Shown one piece after another: positions 8,271 to 15,680 of a stretch of DNA of 42,794 nucleotides (its first letter is position 1; each line of letters starts with the position of its first letter). Source of the stretch: a virus. A program made the translations under genes and the position numbers. Where the stretch lies: IMG/VR virus record IMGVR_UViG_3300021197_001511, positions 1 to 42,794 of that record; one strand, written 5' to 3'. The notes under the pieces are model-generated. The model made no database searches, was not told the DNA's origin, and saw nothing but the letters and a program-made list of their open reading frames with translations.

Positions 8271-9701
8271 CTAAATACTAGCACGATATTTGCACTCTTC
8301 CCACCATGTGCTCATTTTAGGAAATGTTTTTAAGAAGTCTGTGCCTCTACGTCTATCATGTTCGTTAAAGAACCTGTAGAAGTCTGCTTTGTTTTTATTG
8401 ATATATTCAGGATCTAGTTTTTGTCCATCACGCATCCATGCAATGTCTCTGTCTAGTCTTGCTACTTCATAATCTTTAAATCCTTTAAAACGTGTTTGTT
8501 CAGATTCTAAATTTTCTTGCATCCAGTCTTTTATCACTTCAAGTTCATGTACATAACTTTCTGGTAACAGTTGTAGACTCTGCCAAGTAGGTGTACGCAG
8601 TACAGGAGTATCAAACCAAACTCTTTGATAGGTGTTACTGTATATTTGTCTTAGTCCAAGGATAGCCACAAATAACTGTTGCAAACTGGTAATGCTTAGG
8701 TTATTCATTGTTATAATAAAAGTTATACTATTACGTTCCGGTATGTCGTTTAGAAACTGATTTACTCTGTCCCATAATAGGTTGAAGTTCAATCCGTGTC
8801 GCATGTATTCTGCTGGTTCAAACATACCGTCCAGGCTTACATACTGCATAAAGTGTTCAACACGATCAGGAACTTCACATAGCATAGTAACATAACCTTT
8901 GTAGCGTTGCCATAGTTTTTCTTCAACACTGAAGTTTGAAGTTGTGCTTAGGTGTAGTTTTGAACTTGGATTCATTAATACATAATCAAATACACGGTAT
9001 GTATTCTTATCCATCATTGGTTCACCACCAGTCATTCTAAAATGCTCAAGCTCAGGATACAGTGTAGGCCACCATTTCCAAAATGCTTCCACATAAGGAT
9101 TGTGTTCTCTTGCTGGTATAGGACGTCTTTTGCCTGTAAAGTGTGCTGGATCATTGTGCGGTGTTGACGTTGGCCATGCACCATGTTTTTCTGTTTCAGC
9201 CATCCACGTTGAACTATACTGCGGTGAACAGTAACTACAACTAAGGTTACATGCACTGTTGAAATCTACTTCAACATAACTAGGCGTAATATCTTGATCC
9301 CAAGGAGAATTTTTAATTGTTTCAAAGTCCTTAATTGCCCAAGGCTCGCCTGAACGAAAGTGTCTATCACTTAATTTGCCATTGTCTTCCATTGCCCAAC
9401 AATAACTACACTCAGGTGGTCGTGTGCCTTCTAACATCAATTTGCGTTGTTGCTTTTTGTGTTCTGTATTGTGTAATGCACTAGGATTGACTTTGATTAA
9501 TTCTGCATCTGCACTATGAAGTGGTGGATGATAACAACTGTTGTTCATACCAGTTGTCAAATGTAAACTAAGTTGCTTCCATTTAGCCAAACAGAAACTT
9601 GGGCTTACTGTGTCTAACTTCTGTTGGGCACGTTCTGCGTCAGATAAGAAGTCGCTTTTAAAGTTCTCATCAACGCCATCGCCTTTGTTTTGAGCTACCA
9701 A
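8271..9701 (-). CDS. Radical SAM enzyme A, divergent N-terminal-cysteine type
   Basis: 476 aa, the largest paralogue and the first of the five to be transcribed. The motif is C151-C155-C158 (CNLSCSYC) and MTGGEP ends at 228. Auxiliary N-terminal cysteines are C37 (FCLAKW), C56 (SCYHPP) and CSYC at 98-101, in a context nearly the same as in enzyme B, so the two are probably tandem duplicates. The only upstream start with a good ribosome site is TTG at 9699-9701, with AGGAG 9 bases before it. No ATG occurs before the first conserved cysteine. The start overlaps the end of the upstream glycosyltransferase-like gene by 7 bases. Function beyond radical SAM chemistry is unknown. Confidence 0.92.
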   Translation of the reverse strand: MVAQNKGDGVDENFKSDFLSDAERAQQKLDTVSPSFCLAKWKQLSLHLTTGMNNSCYHPPLHSADAELIKVNPSALHNTEHKKQQRKLMLEGTRPPECSYCWAMEDNGKLSDRHFRSGEPWAIKDFETIKNSPWDQDITPSYVEVDFNSACNLSCSYCSPQYSSTWMAETEKHGAWPTSTPHNDPAHFTGKRRPIPAREHNPYVEAFWKWWPTLYPELEHFRMTGGEPMMDKNTYRVFDYVLMNPSSKLHLSTTSNFSVEEKLWQRYKGYVTMLCEVPDRVEHFMQYVSLDGMFEPAEYMRHGLNFNLLWDRVNQFLNDIPERNSITFIITMNNLSITSLQQLFVAILGLRQIYSNTYQRVWFDTPVLRTPTWQSLQLLPESYVHELEVIKDWMQENLESEQTRFKGFKDYEVARLDRDIAWMRDGQKLDPEYINKNKADFYRFFNEHDRRRGTDFLKTFPKMSTWWEECKYRASI

Positions 9702-10618
9702 CCTTCTTGACTCCTAATCACATCAATTTCGCGAGTCATAATAGATTTATTGTGCCAGTTGCTACGATAATGATGTTTAAAAAATTTACTTTGTACAGGT
9801 GTAAGGATATTCATGGGTAAAGAAAGTTGTCTAGCAAGATCATCAGCTTTTATGCTTACTAATTCACCAGGTGCTAAGTGTTTTACATCTTCCCAGATAG
9901 CATCCAACTTTGCAAAGTCCTGTACGTCTTTATAGTTCCAATCCTTCTGCAACATTGTTTTATATGTTCCAAGTCTTGATCCTGCAATAGCCCATAGTCC
10001 GTGTTCTGTATCTGCACCTATATTGTGCCATATGGTTAAATGATCTAAGTTTCTATTATGTACACTTTCCTTAAACGCACTTGCACTGGGCTTGGTACCT
10101 TTATCAAGGCACATCTTTACGCCTTCTCTAAAGCCTGCACGGAAAGCATGTTTTGCACTTTCTCCAGGATAGGTAGTTGAATAGCAGTTGTACATTGGCC
10201 AGTATAGGTCATCAAAGCAAAACTCCACATCAGTTTCATCTGCACCTTCTGATGCTTCGTGTGTACGCATGTTTTGTACAAATGTTTTAGTCCATGAACT
10301 TATACCTCCGTTGCCATACATAAGTCCGTTTATATCGTTGCGGGCACGCCATCTGTACACTGCTTGTTCGTACTGATCTGTTTTGTATTCGATCGTTTCG
10401 TTGAAAAAACTTTCTTGTGGCAAGTTATCGCCATCAATTAGTATAAAACGTTCTGTATCGCTTGCGTCAGCAGCCGCTTTGTGTGCCGCATCTGATCCAT
10501 GTACTCCATCTACACGTTTAGCCCATGGCACCATGTTGCGTATCTTTACCCAGAATTCTTCTTTCTTGGGCTCGTCATAGCTCAAATATATGCAATCTAA
10601 ATCAGCAACATCAATCAT
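9695..10618 (-). CDS. Glycosyltransferase-like protein (GT-A fold), 307 aa
   Basis: The segment RFILIDGDNLP, with DGD at residues 62-64 after a hydrophobic strand, resembles the metal- and sugar-nucleotide-binding DxD of GT-A glycosyltransferases. YGNGGISSWTK near 101-111 resembles an acceptor-side loop seen in such enzymes. The frame opens at a TTG (10666), but the ATG at 10618 is preferred because it follows a GGAG and overlaps the stop of the secreted-protein gene by only 8 bases. The N-terminal strand is then short, so a longer form from the TTG cannot be excluded. No signal peptide is seen. It lies between the small secreted protein and the radical SAM genes. The donor and acceptor are unknown, and the fold call rests on motif reading only. 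Confidence 0.65.
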   Translation of the reverse strand: MIDVADLDCIYLSYDEPKKEEFWVKIRNMVPWAKRVDGVHGSDAAHKAAADASDTERFILIDGDNLPQESFFNETIEYKTDQYEQAVYRWRARNDINGLMYGNGGISSWTKTFVQNMRTHEASEGADETDVEFCFDDLYWPMYNCYSTTYPGESAKHAFRAGFREGVKMCLDKGTKPSASAFKESVHNRNLDHLTIWHNIGADTEHGLWAIAGSRLGTYKTMLQKDWNYKDVQDFAKLDAIWEDVKHLAPGELVSIKADDLARQLSLPMNILTPVQSKFFKHHYRSNWHNKSIMTREIDVIRSQEGW

Positions 10619-10991
10619 TCTTTCTATACTCTCCTGAGAATGGTGTAAAATCTGTACCACCAGCAATTACACATGCAACATTATATTCACCAACTTTTTG
10701 ATAACTGAAAATTGTAAATGTACTGGTTTTAGGATTCACATACATAAGCAAATCAACAGTGACCATATCTGGTTTCATCAATGGCTTGATTTTGAATACT
10801 CCACTTGCAAACTCTTGTTCGCCATGCTTGTTTACTATATCTGAAAGGTAGTCAATGCCTTGTTCACTGCATGGTACCTGCATGTTTAACAGTAGCTGTG
10901 TTCTGTCTGGCTTTGATTCTGGTTTTGGTATTTCTTGAGCGTGTGTGTTAAATGCGGTAAGCAGTAACACCAGTATAATTAGGTGTTTCAT
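10611..10991 (-). CDS. Small exported protein, 126 aa
   Basis: The N-terminus MKHLIILVLLLTAFNTHAQE is a textbook Sec signal peptide: a Lys, a hydrophobic run, then likely cleavage after THA at residue 18, so the mature part of about 108 aa should reach the periplasm. The mature region has two cysteines (VPCSEQ and VACVIAGG) that could form a disulfide. The frame can start at 11018, but the ATG at 10991 was chosen because it follows a GGAAA and gives an uninterrupted signal peptide. I recognise no domain. It is the only clearly exported product of the operon. It could act on the host envelope or be a substrate of the neighbouring enzymes; both are guesses. Confidence 0.78.
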   Translation of the reverse strand: MKHLIILVLLLTAFNTHAQEIPKPESKPDRTQLLLNMQVPCSEQGIDYLSDIVNKHGEQEFASGVFKIKPLMKPDMVTVDLLMYVNPKTSTFTIFSYQKVGEYNVACVIAGGTDFTPFSGEYRKND

Positions 10992-11007
10992 TGTTTTTCC
11001 AATCTGT

Positions 11008-11355
11008 TTAATCAGCATAATAGGTTTTAACTTTCCATTTTACTGAACTATTTGTATCGACAATCATGACATTGTCAACTGCACAAGCAACTCCTTCATT
11101 TCCAGGAACTAACTTTCGCCATCGAACTGCCTCTACAATGCTTGTTAACTTACCATTTAGTACAATACTATCGTAACGACTTTCAGCATACTGTTGTTTG
11201 GTAATCTCAATATAATCACCGTCTAGATCCTCAGTTGAATATTGTAAGGCCTTACCTGTTTGTTTATTATAGTATAATTTATATTTTTTGTCAACCTGTT
11301 TTACTGGTTTTACATGCTCTTCAAAGATTTTGAAAAAGTCTACTGTCTCAGTCAT
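11008..11355 (-). CDS. Uncharacterised phage protein, 115 aa
   Basis: A small soluble protein. The middle reads YKLYYNKQTGKAL, then DGDYIEITKQQYAES and a C-terminal half with RKLVPG and GVACAVDNVMIV. From memory this arrangement recurs in small conserved proteins of T4-like marine phages, but I cannot give a function. The ATG at 11355 overlaps the upstream glycosyltransferase stop by 8 bases. Its own stop lies inside the alternative start region of the secreted-protein gene. No signal peptide or membrane segment is visible. Confidence 0.68.
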   Translation of the reverse strand: MTETVDFFKIFEEHVKPVKQVDKKYKLYYNKQTGKALQYSTEDLDGDYIEITKQQYAESRYDSIVLNGKLTSIVEAVRWRKLVPGNEGVACAVDNVMIVDTNSSVKWKVKTYYAD

Positions 11356-12112
11356 AGCAATTCCCTAGTTCTGTTGCAAGATATTTTTGATGATAATGCA
11401 CAAACCCATATTGATTATGCCCATTTATACGTATCACACCATTGACAATTTCCCAGATCAGTTCCTTGTTCCAATCTTCTGCAGTAGTTCCAAGTATTGC
11501 TGATTTCATATGGACAATCTGTGGGCCATAACCAGGTGTACAATAATTATCTTCGCATAAAGCATAGATTAGATCAGTGTTAGCTGCCTCATCGTGTCCA
11601 CCTTGTATTGTATCTTTTGCACTGTCCCAGTTTTCAAACGTTTTTTGTACTTCAGTAAAAAACTGTTTTGCTTCAATACTCATACGCCAATACGTAATAG
11701 CATTATAAACATCTGTTAATTTATTTTTATCAAATATCTTTCTGTACTTTCTTACTTTGCTAGGAATATTATGAAAGTCTCTACAACCAGTCGAGATCCA
11801 AACTGGCTTTGTTCTATACAAGTTCCACCAATGATCCACCGGACCGCTTACAATCATATCTGCTTCTAACTTTACAGTTTCGTGAAACGGACTAGCATGA
11901 AAAACTTGCCAATCAGTTGTCCATCCACCTGTATTACCATAAGGAAACTGTTTGACATAATCAAATAATGGATTGTTGTATTCAACATCAGTGAGTAAAC
12001 ATATTTTTACATCTGGATGCCAATAACGCAGACTTTTTGCTAGTGTTTCAGCACATGCAATATAATCTTTACTACCAACTATTAAGTACCCTCTACCTGC
12101 TTCATACGGCAT
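11348..12112 (-). CDS. Glycosyltransferase, GT8-like, 254 aa
   Basis: The N-terminus GRGYLIVGSKDYIACAETLAKSL followed by DVKICLLTD matches the opening of GT8-type transferases (first strand, helix, then a donor-binding TD). KLEADMIVSG at 82-90 supplies an ExD version of the DxD metal motif, where Glu replaces the usual first Asp. The C-terminal IVHMKSAILG and the GHNQYGFVHYHQ stretch offer possible metal-binding histidines. The frame opens at 12163, but the ATG at 12112 is chosen because a GGAG lies 8 bases upstream. It overlaps the preceding glycosyltransferase gene by 11 bases. Two GT8-like genes in tandem suggest stepwise sugar addition. The acceptor is unknown. Confidence 0.72.
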   Translation of the reverse strand: MPYEAGRGYLIVGSKDYIACAETLAKSLRYWHPDVKICLLTDVEYNNPLFDYVKQFPYGNTGGWTTDWQVFHASPFHETVKLEADMIVSGPVDHWWNLYRTKPVWISTGCRDFHNIPSKVRKYRKIFDKNKLTDVYNAITYWRMSIEAKQFFTEVQKTFENWDSAKDTIQGGHDEAANTDLIYALCEDNYCTPGYGPQIVHMKSAILGTTAEDWNKELIWEIVNGVIRINGHNQYGFVHYHQKYLATELGNCYD

Positions 12113-12848
12113 AGAGCTTCTCCAGATATTCTTTGCCCATAATATGCAGGTCGTTGTGTTCAATACATAAACGTCTGGTAGTGTGTTCTAACCACCATTT
12201 TCCGTCATATGCAACTTTGATTTTTGGATCAACATTAAATAATGGCCAAGGTATATCACATTGTTCAGTGCCTGTACCATTGCATATGAGTAATGCAATA
12301 CTCAAAGCAAAATCGTTACGAAACTGTCTTACGTCAAATTCAAATATATTTGCATAATGGTAGTAATTTTGCTCAACCATTTTCCAACAGTCAAATACAT
12401 CATTGCTAAATGTACTTTTGTCAAAAACAACAACAGTAGCCCACCACATGTGAGTATTTTTCATACCAAATTTTTCAATATGTTTATTCTTAAACACAGG
12501 TTGAACAGTTTTATGTGCAAAAAAAGACTGGGTAGAGTTAATACAAGTTAATAAATTACTACTATTCAACATATAATCGGTATCTAGTATTATAGTTCTT
12601 TGATATGGTGTATAATCAAATGCATGACTACGTCTGCCATTATACCATATTCGTGATTGGTGACGATTTTTATTAGTTGGTTTCTCAACAATTACTTGTT
12701 GGTCGTATAAATCTGTGTCTAGTTTAATATCAGTTACAAGGCTAACTGGAATATTGAGATACCTTTTAATTCTTTTTGCACATTCATTTGCGAGTAATGT
12801 ATATTTTACTTCGCTATCAAATGCAAATAGTAAAGCACCAGTGGTCAT
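12102..12848 (-). CDS. Glycosyltransferase, GT8-like, 248 aa
   Basis: The GT-A features are LLFAFDSEVKYTLLANECAKRI at the N-terminus, PVSLVTD near residue 40, and RTIILDTDYML with DTD at 89-91, the expected DxD. Residues 110-150 (FFAHKTV through WWATVVVFDKS) fit the GT8 middle region. HNDLHIMG near the C-terminus matches the HxxG-type metal-binding end common in GT8. The gene starts with an ATG inside the stop of the 105-aa gene (ATGA) and overlaps the next glycosyltransferase by 11 bases. It shares an operon with the radical SAM genes. Whether it decorates the phage, the host envelope or a modified peptide cannot be told from sequence. Confidence 0.75.
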   Translation of the reverse strand: MTTGALLFAFDSEVKYTLLANECAKRIKRYLNIPVSLVTDIKLDTDLYDQQVIVEKPTNKNRHQSRIWYNGRRSHAFDYTPYQRTIILDTDYMLNSSNLLTCINSTQSFFAHKTVQPVFKNKHIEKFGMKNTHMWWATVVVFDKSTFSNDVFDCWKMVEQNYYHYANIFEFDVRQFRNDFALSIALLICNGTGTEQCDIPWPLFNVDPKIKVAYDGKWWLEHTTRRLCIEHNDLHIMGKEYLEKLYAV

Positions 12849-13162
12849 CTGTTTTTAGACACTGCTTCGTATTCATCTAGCCAAGCGTTCATTTGTTCTT
12901 GCCATAGTTGCATTGCATGATTATACAAAAGTTCTGTGTCTACTTTCACGGGCGTATCATAGATATCTTGTAATACTGCTTCACCGTCACATAGTTTACA
13001 TATGTTTAATATATCTGGGCCAGCACGCCACATACCACCGTTAAAAGCAAAAATCATTTTTGCTTGATAGGTTTCTTTCAACACAAGCCTTGCCTGTTTA
13101 TGGTCAAATCTTGTACGGATTCTTTGTCTCAAGGATTCTGTGTTCATATTGTACTTAGTCAT
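12845..13162 (-). CDS. Uncharacterised phage protein, 105 aa, first gene of the left operon
   Basis: A small, largely helical-looking protein with MIFAFNGGMWRAGPDIL at 36-52 and a charged, Trp-containing C-terminus. Similar small proteins with an FNGG(M/L)W core are familiar from T4-like marine phages, but I know no function. The ATG at 13162 comes immediately after the T-tract of a terminator-like hairpin. The only Shine-Dalgarno candidate (AGGG, 7 bases upstream) lies inside the right arm of that hairpin. A second ATG at 13147 has no ribosome site. Expression may therefore depend on hairpin opening or read-through. Confidence 0.7.
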   Translation of the reverse strand: MTKYNMNTESLRQRIRTRFDHKQARLVLKETYQAKMIFAFNGGMWRAGPDILNICKLCDGEAVLQDIYDTPVKVDTELLYNHAMQLWQEQMNAWLDEYEAVSKNR

Positions 13163-13194
13163 AAAAAAACCCTAGTTAATAAAAACCAGGGTTT
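13163..13194 (-). terminator. Intrinsic terminator after the virion gene block
   Basis: On the minus strand AAACCCT (13194-13188) pairs with AGGGTTT (13173-13167) across a 14-base AT-rich loop and is followed by a run of seven T in total (13169-13163). It lies 19 bases past the stop of the last tail gene and directly before the first gene of the glycosyltransferase/radical SAM operon, so it would separate the two transcription units. The AGGG in the stem may also be the ribosome site of the next gene. Confidence 0.75.
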
Positions 13195-13212
13195 GTAGTA
13201 TTTGTTATATTA

Positions 13213-14166
13213 TTATGACTGTGACCAACTTGGTGTGTTTTGTGTAATTGTTCCCCAAGTGTCTGAAATATTTGATGTGCTTGGTGGACGTACAGTAGTA
13301 ATTTGTGATAATGTTCCGTCAACGTTGTCTGGTGATGCTGGATCTGGCGGAGTATAGTCATCTGATAAGTCTGTGTAAATTGTTAACACTGCACCTGACA
13401 CGCTATATGAAACTTCAATTTCGTTAGCACCATATGTGCCTGATGGTACCTGTTTAAAGTTTAAACTTGGTGTTGCATTCAGTGCATAGTAACCTTCGGT
13501 TGTTGTGAGCGTAGTTGGTGTGCCTGACCCACCAATCTTTGTTAATCCTGTGTACGCAACACTGTTTATGGTTTTACTTGCGGCTGCACCTGTAAGTACC
13601 AATGTACCAGCGGCAGTTAACAAGTCAGACCATGTGGTATTCTGTGTACTTGTAGTACCACCTGTTCTACTCCATGACAAACGTATTTGTCCTCCTGCAT
13701 TAAAAAAGTATCTAGCGGCGTTAGCACTGGCAAAAGTAATTGTTTTTGATACTGTTGAACTAGTGTTCCAACCTGATGTTGAACTTGTTGTTACAGATGC
13801 GTCACTTCCTTCTGCGGCTGCATTGTTTCTGTTTGTGTTAACTGCGGTAATGTTTGCACTTAATGCCGCATAAGCCGCAATAGTGTCACCTGCTGATGGT
13901 GCTGAAATTCCTGTAATTGTTGTTCCTTGATGTGATGCTAATGAAGCATTTCTAGCAACTAGGTTTGCCCAACTTGTAGCTGTAACTGTTGCTCCAGCGG
14001 CTACTGCTGGTAATGTAGATGTTTGCCCGTAGCCTTTATCGCCTGTGCCCGAACCCCATATTGAGTTTATATTGTTTACGGAGTTGTCGCCAGAGCCGGC
14101 TGCGTTACCTGTAGCGAAAATATTGTAGTCATCGTCTACAATGGTGTTGCCTGCTGAATATGTCAT
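13213..14166 (-). CDS. Putative tail fibre or virion surface protein, 317 aa
   Basis: The protein is extremely rich in Ala, Ser, Thr, Gly and Asn and nearly free of Cys, typical of beta-structured phage fibres. The N-terminus MTYSAGNTIVDDDYNIFATG is followed by a helical Ala-rich middle (SWANLVARNASLASHQ, AAYAALSANI), a beta-rich region with ARYFFNAGGQIRLSW, and a C-terminus ending in TVRPP...WGTITQNTPSW. The ARYFFNAGGQIR segment recurs, from memory, in structural proteins of marine phages. A purine-rich AAGGAAAAG precedes the ATG. It is the last gene of the late block, followed by a terminator and preceded by its own late promoter candidate and a leader of about 120 bases. Receptor binding is possible but not shown. 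Confidence 0.62.
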   Translation of the reverse strand: MTYSAGNTIVDDDYNIFATGNAAGSGDNSVNNINSIWGSGTGDKGYGQTSTLPAVAAGATVTATSWANLVARNASLASHQGTTITGISAPSAGDTIAAYAALSANITAVNTNRNNAAAEGSDASVTTSSTSGWNTSSTVSKTITFASANAARYFFNAGGQIRLSWSRTGGTTSTQNTTWSDLLTAAGTLVLTGAAASKTINSVAYTGLTKIGGSGTPTTLTTTEGYYALNATPSLNFKQVPSGTYGANEIEVSYSVSGAVLTIYTDLSDDYTPPDPASPDNVDGTLSQITTVRPPSTSNISDTWGTITQNTPSWSQS

Positions 14167-14304
14167 TTCTTTTACTTTTCCTTTGTATTAGTATTTCTAC
14201 GCTATAGTTTACGGCGTTCCCTTTCGAGTCAGTTTTTACACCTTAGTTGCCCACGTCGTGTACTTTTACCATAGCTGGTTATTTTATAGTCATATTTATT
14301 TTAC
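14167..14304 (-). other. 138-base untranslated leader of the last fibre gene
   Basis: This is the longest gap between genes in the window. It holds a late-promoter-like AATAAATA at its upstream end and then about 120 bases without a convincing open frame. GCTATGG (14275-14269) can pair with CTATAGC (14207-14201) through seven base pairs including one G-U, which could close a leader structure. No known riboswitch or tRNA is recognised. Confidence 0.35.
14293..14300 (-). promoter_or_regulatory. Candidate T4-type late promoter AATAAATA (last fibre gene)
   Basis: The minus-strand sequence AATAAATA fits the TATAAATA/NATAAATA core of T4-like late promoters. It sits at the start of the leader of the 317-aa fibre gene. 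It differs from the three CATAAATACA copies in this window by its flanks, so support is moderate. Confidence 0.45.
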
Positions 14305-15657
14305 TTAGACGATCTTCACAATCGCTTCTATGCTACCAAAACCCTCGTCTGTTTTGCTTTCTAGAGCACGTCCAATTACATTGAAACTTGTAATCTCATC
14401 TAAGTTTGCGGCTCTTGCAGTTCCGTTTCCGGCACTTACAAGTCTGTCACCTTTTGTAACAAATCCCATTACGTTTACAGGTACTCTTCCACTCATTGCA
14501 ATTGGTGGATGTGTAGCATTTGATCCTGCATTGCCGTTCATCAAGTATGCTGGTTGTGTTGATACAACACCAAATACTTTGGCACTTAATTCCTCAACGC
14601 AAAGTGTAATCTCGTTCACACCGCCTAGTTCAACTATTGTTCCTGGAGCATATTCTGCATCTGCATGAAAACGCTCAGCCATATCAGCATATTGTGCTGA
14701 TGTTGCCTTAGCATGTACTGTGTTAAATGCTAAACTAGCGGTACCAATGTTTCCTACACCGTCTGCTTGTAGGTTTGTTATGTCTCTTACGCCTACAGTT
14801 GCAGTTGCACCGTCAATCTGTATACAGGTAGTTGTTACACCACCATCGTTTACAGTTAAAATTGTATCACCATCAGATGTTTGGTTGGCTATAGTTACAT
14901 CTGATCCTGAAACAAACATTCTTCCGTCACTGTCTGCGCCTACATATAAACCTGTATCAGCAAGTACGCTTATGCTGGTATTGTTACTTGTGGCGGCATC
15001 TGATCTCATAAATGATGTTGAGTTTAATGTATCAAGTGTATCAGCGTTTGTTGCGGTTCCGTTAAACACTGCGTTTGATACAGTTGTACTCATGTTCAAA
15101 CCTGGACCAATTGTAGCAAATCCTGAAATTGCAGATGCCGGAGTAAAAGTTGCATCTTTTGAGAATATGCTTACAATAGTATTGTTTACAAACATCTGTA
15201 CAACAACGTGATCACTTGCCGCGTTATCTGTGATAGTTGTTACAATAGCACCTGATGTTCCTTCACCTGATGTAAAAGCAGGACCAATAGTAATAAAACT
15301 GGATCCATTATAAACTTTAAGTTGGTCGTTTGTTGTATCAAACCATAAGTCACCAGCTATATTTGAAGTTGGTTGGCTAGTGGATGCAGTCGCTGCAGAA
15401 ATAACTTTAAAAGTTGTTCCGTTGTACACTTTCATCACGTTATTTGTTTTATCGTACCAAAGTTGACCTGTTAATGGTGCACCCGGTGCAGATGTGTTTG
15501 CGGCATTTTCAAGCAAACGAATGAAGTTCTCATCTAAGAACTCACCGTAACCAGCGTAGTTTTTTCCAACTAGCGTTTGGCTCGAATCATTGTTGATAGT
15601 ACCATCCGCAACTACTGCAAAAATTGTACCATCTGTTAGGTTAATGGTATATGACAT
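14305..15657 (-). CDS. Tail fibre-like protein with C-terminal G2-peptidase/chaperone-like domain, 450 aa
   Basis: The N-terminal 90 residues are compatible with a virion-attachment domain (LTDGTIFAVVADGTINNDSSQTLVGKNY, then TGQLWYD). It is followed by a second copy of the LWYD/LWFD-type motif (GDLWFDTTNDQLKVYNG after GQLWYDKTNNVMKVYNG), an internal duplication near residues 64-120. The C-terminal third begins with SAQYADMAERFHADAEYAPG and contains GRVPVNVMGFVTKGDRL. This resembles the end domain of many marine phage fibres and recalls the peptidase G2 intramolecular chaperone family, though the catalytic residues cannot be assigned. CGGAG precedes the ATG, and a CATAAATACA late promoter candidate lies 25 bases upstream. 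The likely role is host recognition. Confidence 0.7.
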   Translation of the reverse strand: MSYTINLTDGTIFAVVADGTINNDSSQTLVGKNYAGYGEFLDENFIRLLENAANTSAPGAPLTGQLWYDKTNNVMKVYNGTTFKVISAATASTSQPTSNIAGDLWFDTTNDQLKVYNGSSFITIGPAFTSGEGTSGAIVTTITDNAASDHVVVQMFVNNTIVSIFSKDATFTPASAISGFATIGPGLNMSTTVSNAVFNGTATNADTLDTLNSTSFMRSDAATSNNTSISVLADTGLYVGADSDGRMFVSGSDVTIANQTSDGDTILTVNDGGVTTTCIQIDGATATVGVRDITNLQADGVGNIGTASLAFNTVHAKATSAQYADMAERFHADAEYAPGTIVELGGVNEITLCVEELSAKVFGVVSTQPAYLMNGNAGSNATHPPIAMSGRVPVNVMGFVTKGDRLVSAGNGTARAANLDEITSFNVIGRALESKTDEGFGSIEAIVKIV

Positions 15658-15680
15658 TTTGTTTTACTCCGTTTTCTAAG

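Noticed and set aside
10619-10666. TTG start for the 323-aa form of the glycosyltransferase-like protein
   Set aside because: It would overlap the secreted-protein gene by 56 bases and has no ribosome site; the ATG at 10618 fits the operon's short overlaps. It is not fully excluded.
9695-12848. Glucosyltransferases that modify phage DNA, as in T4
   Set aside because: The proteins look like GT8/GT-A sugar transferases with DxD motifs, no T4 alpha- or beta-glucosyltransferase signature is visible, and no hydroxymethylase gene is in the window.
13163-13194. The hairpin as a terminator for plus-strand transcription
   Set aside because: No plus-strand gene leads into it; on that strand the right arm is followed by GTAG and not by a full T-run.
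14330-15211. Plus-strand frames with hydrophobic, valine/proline-rich products opposite the 450-aa fibre gene
   Set aside because: Such membrane-like products are the usual mirror of Thr/Ala/Asn-rich fibre genes; the minus-strand gene has a promoter candidate, a ribosome site and domain matches.
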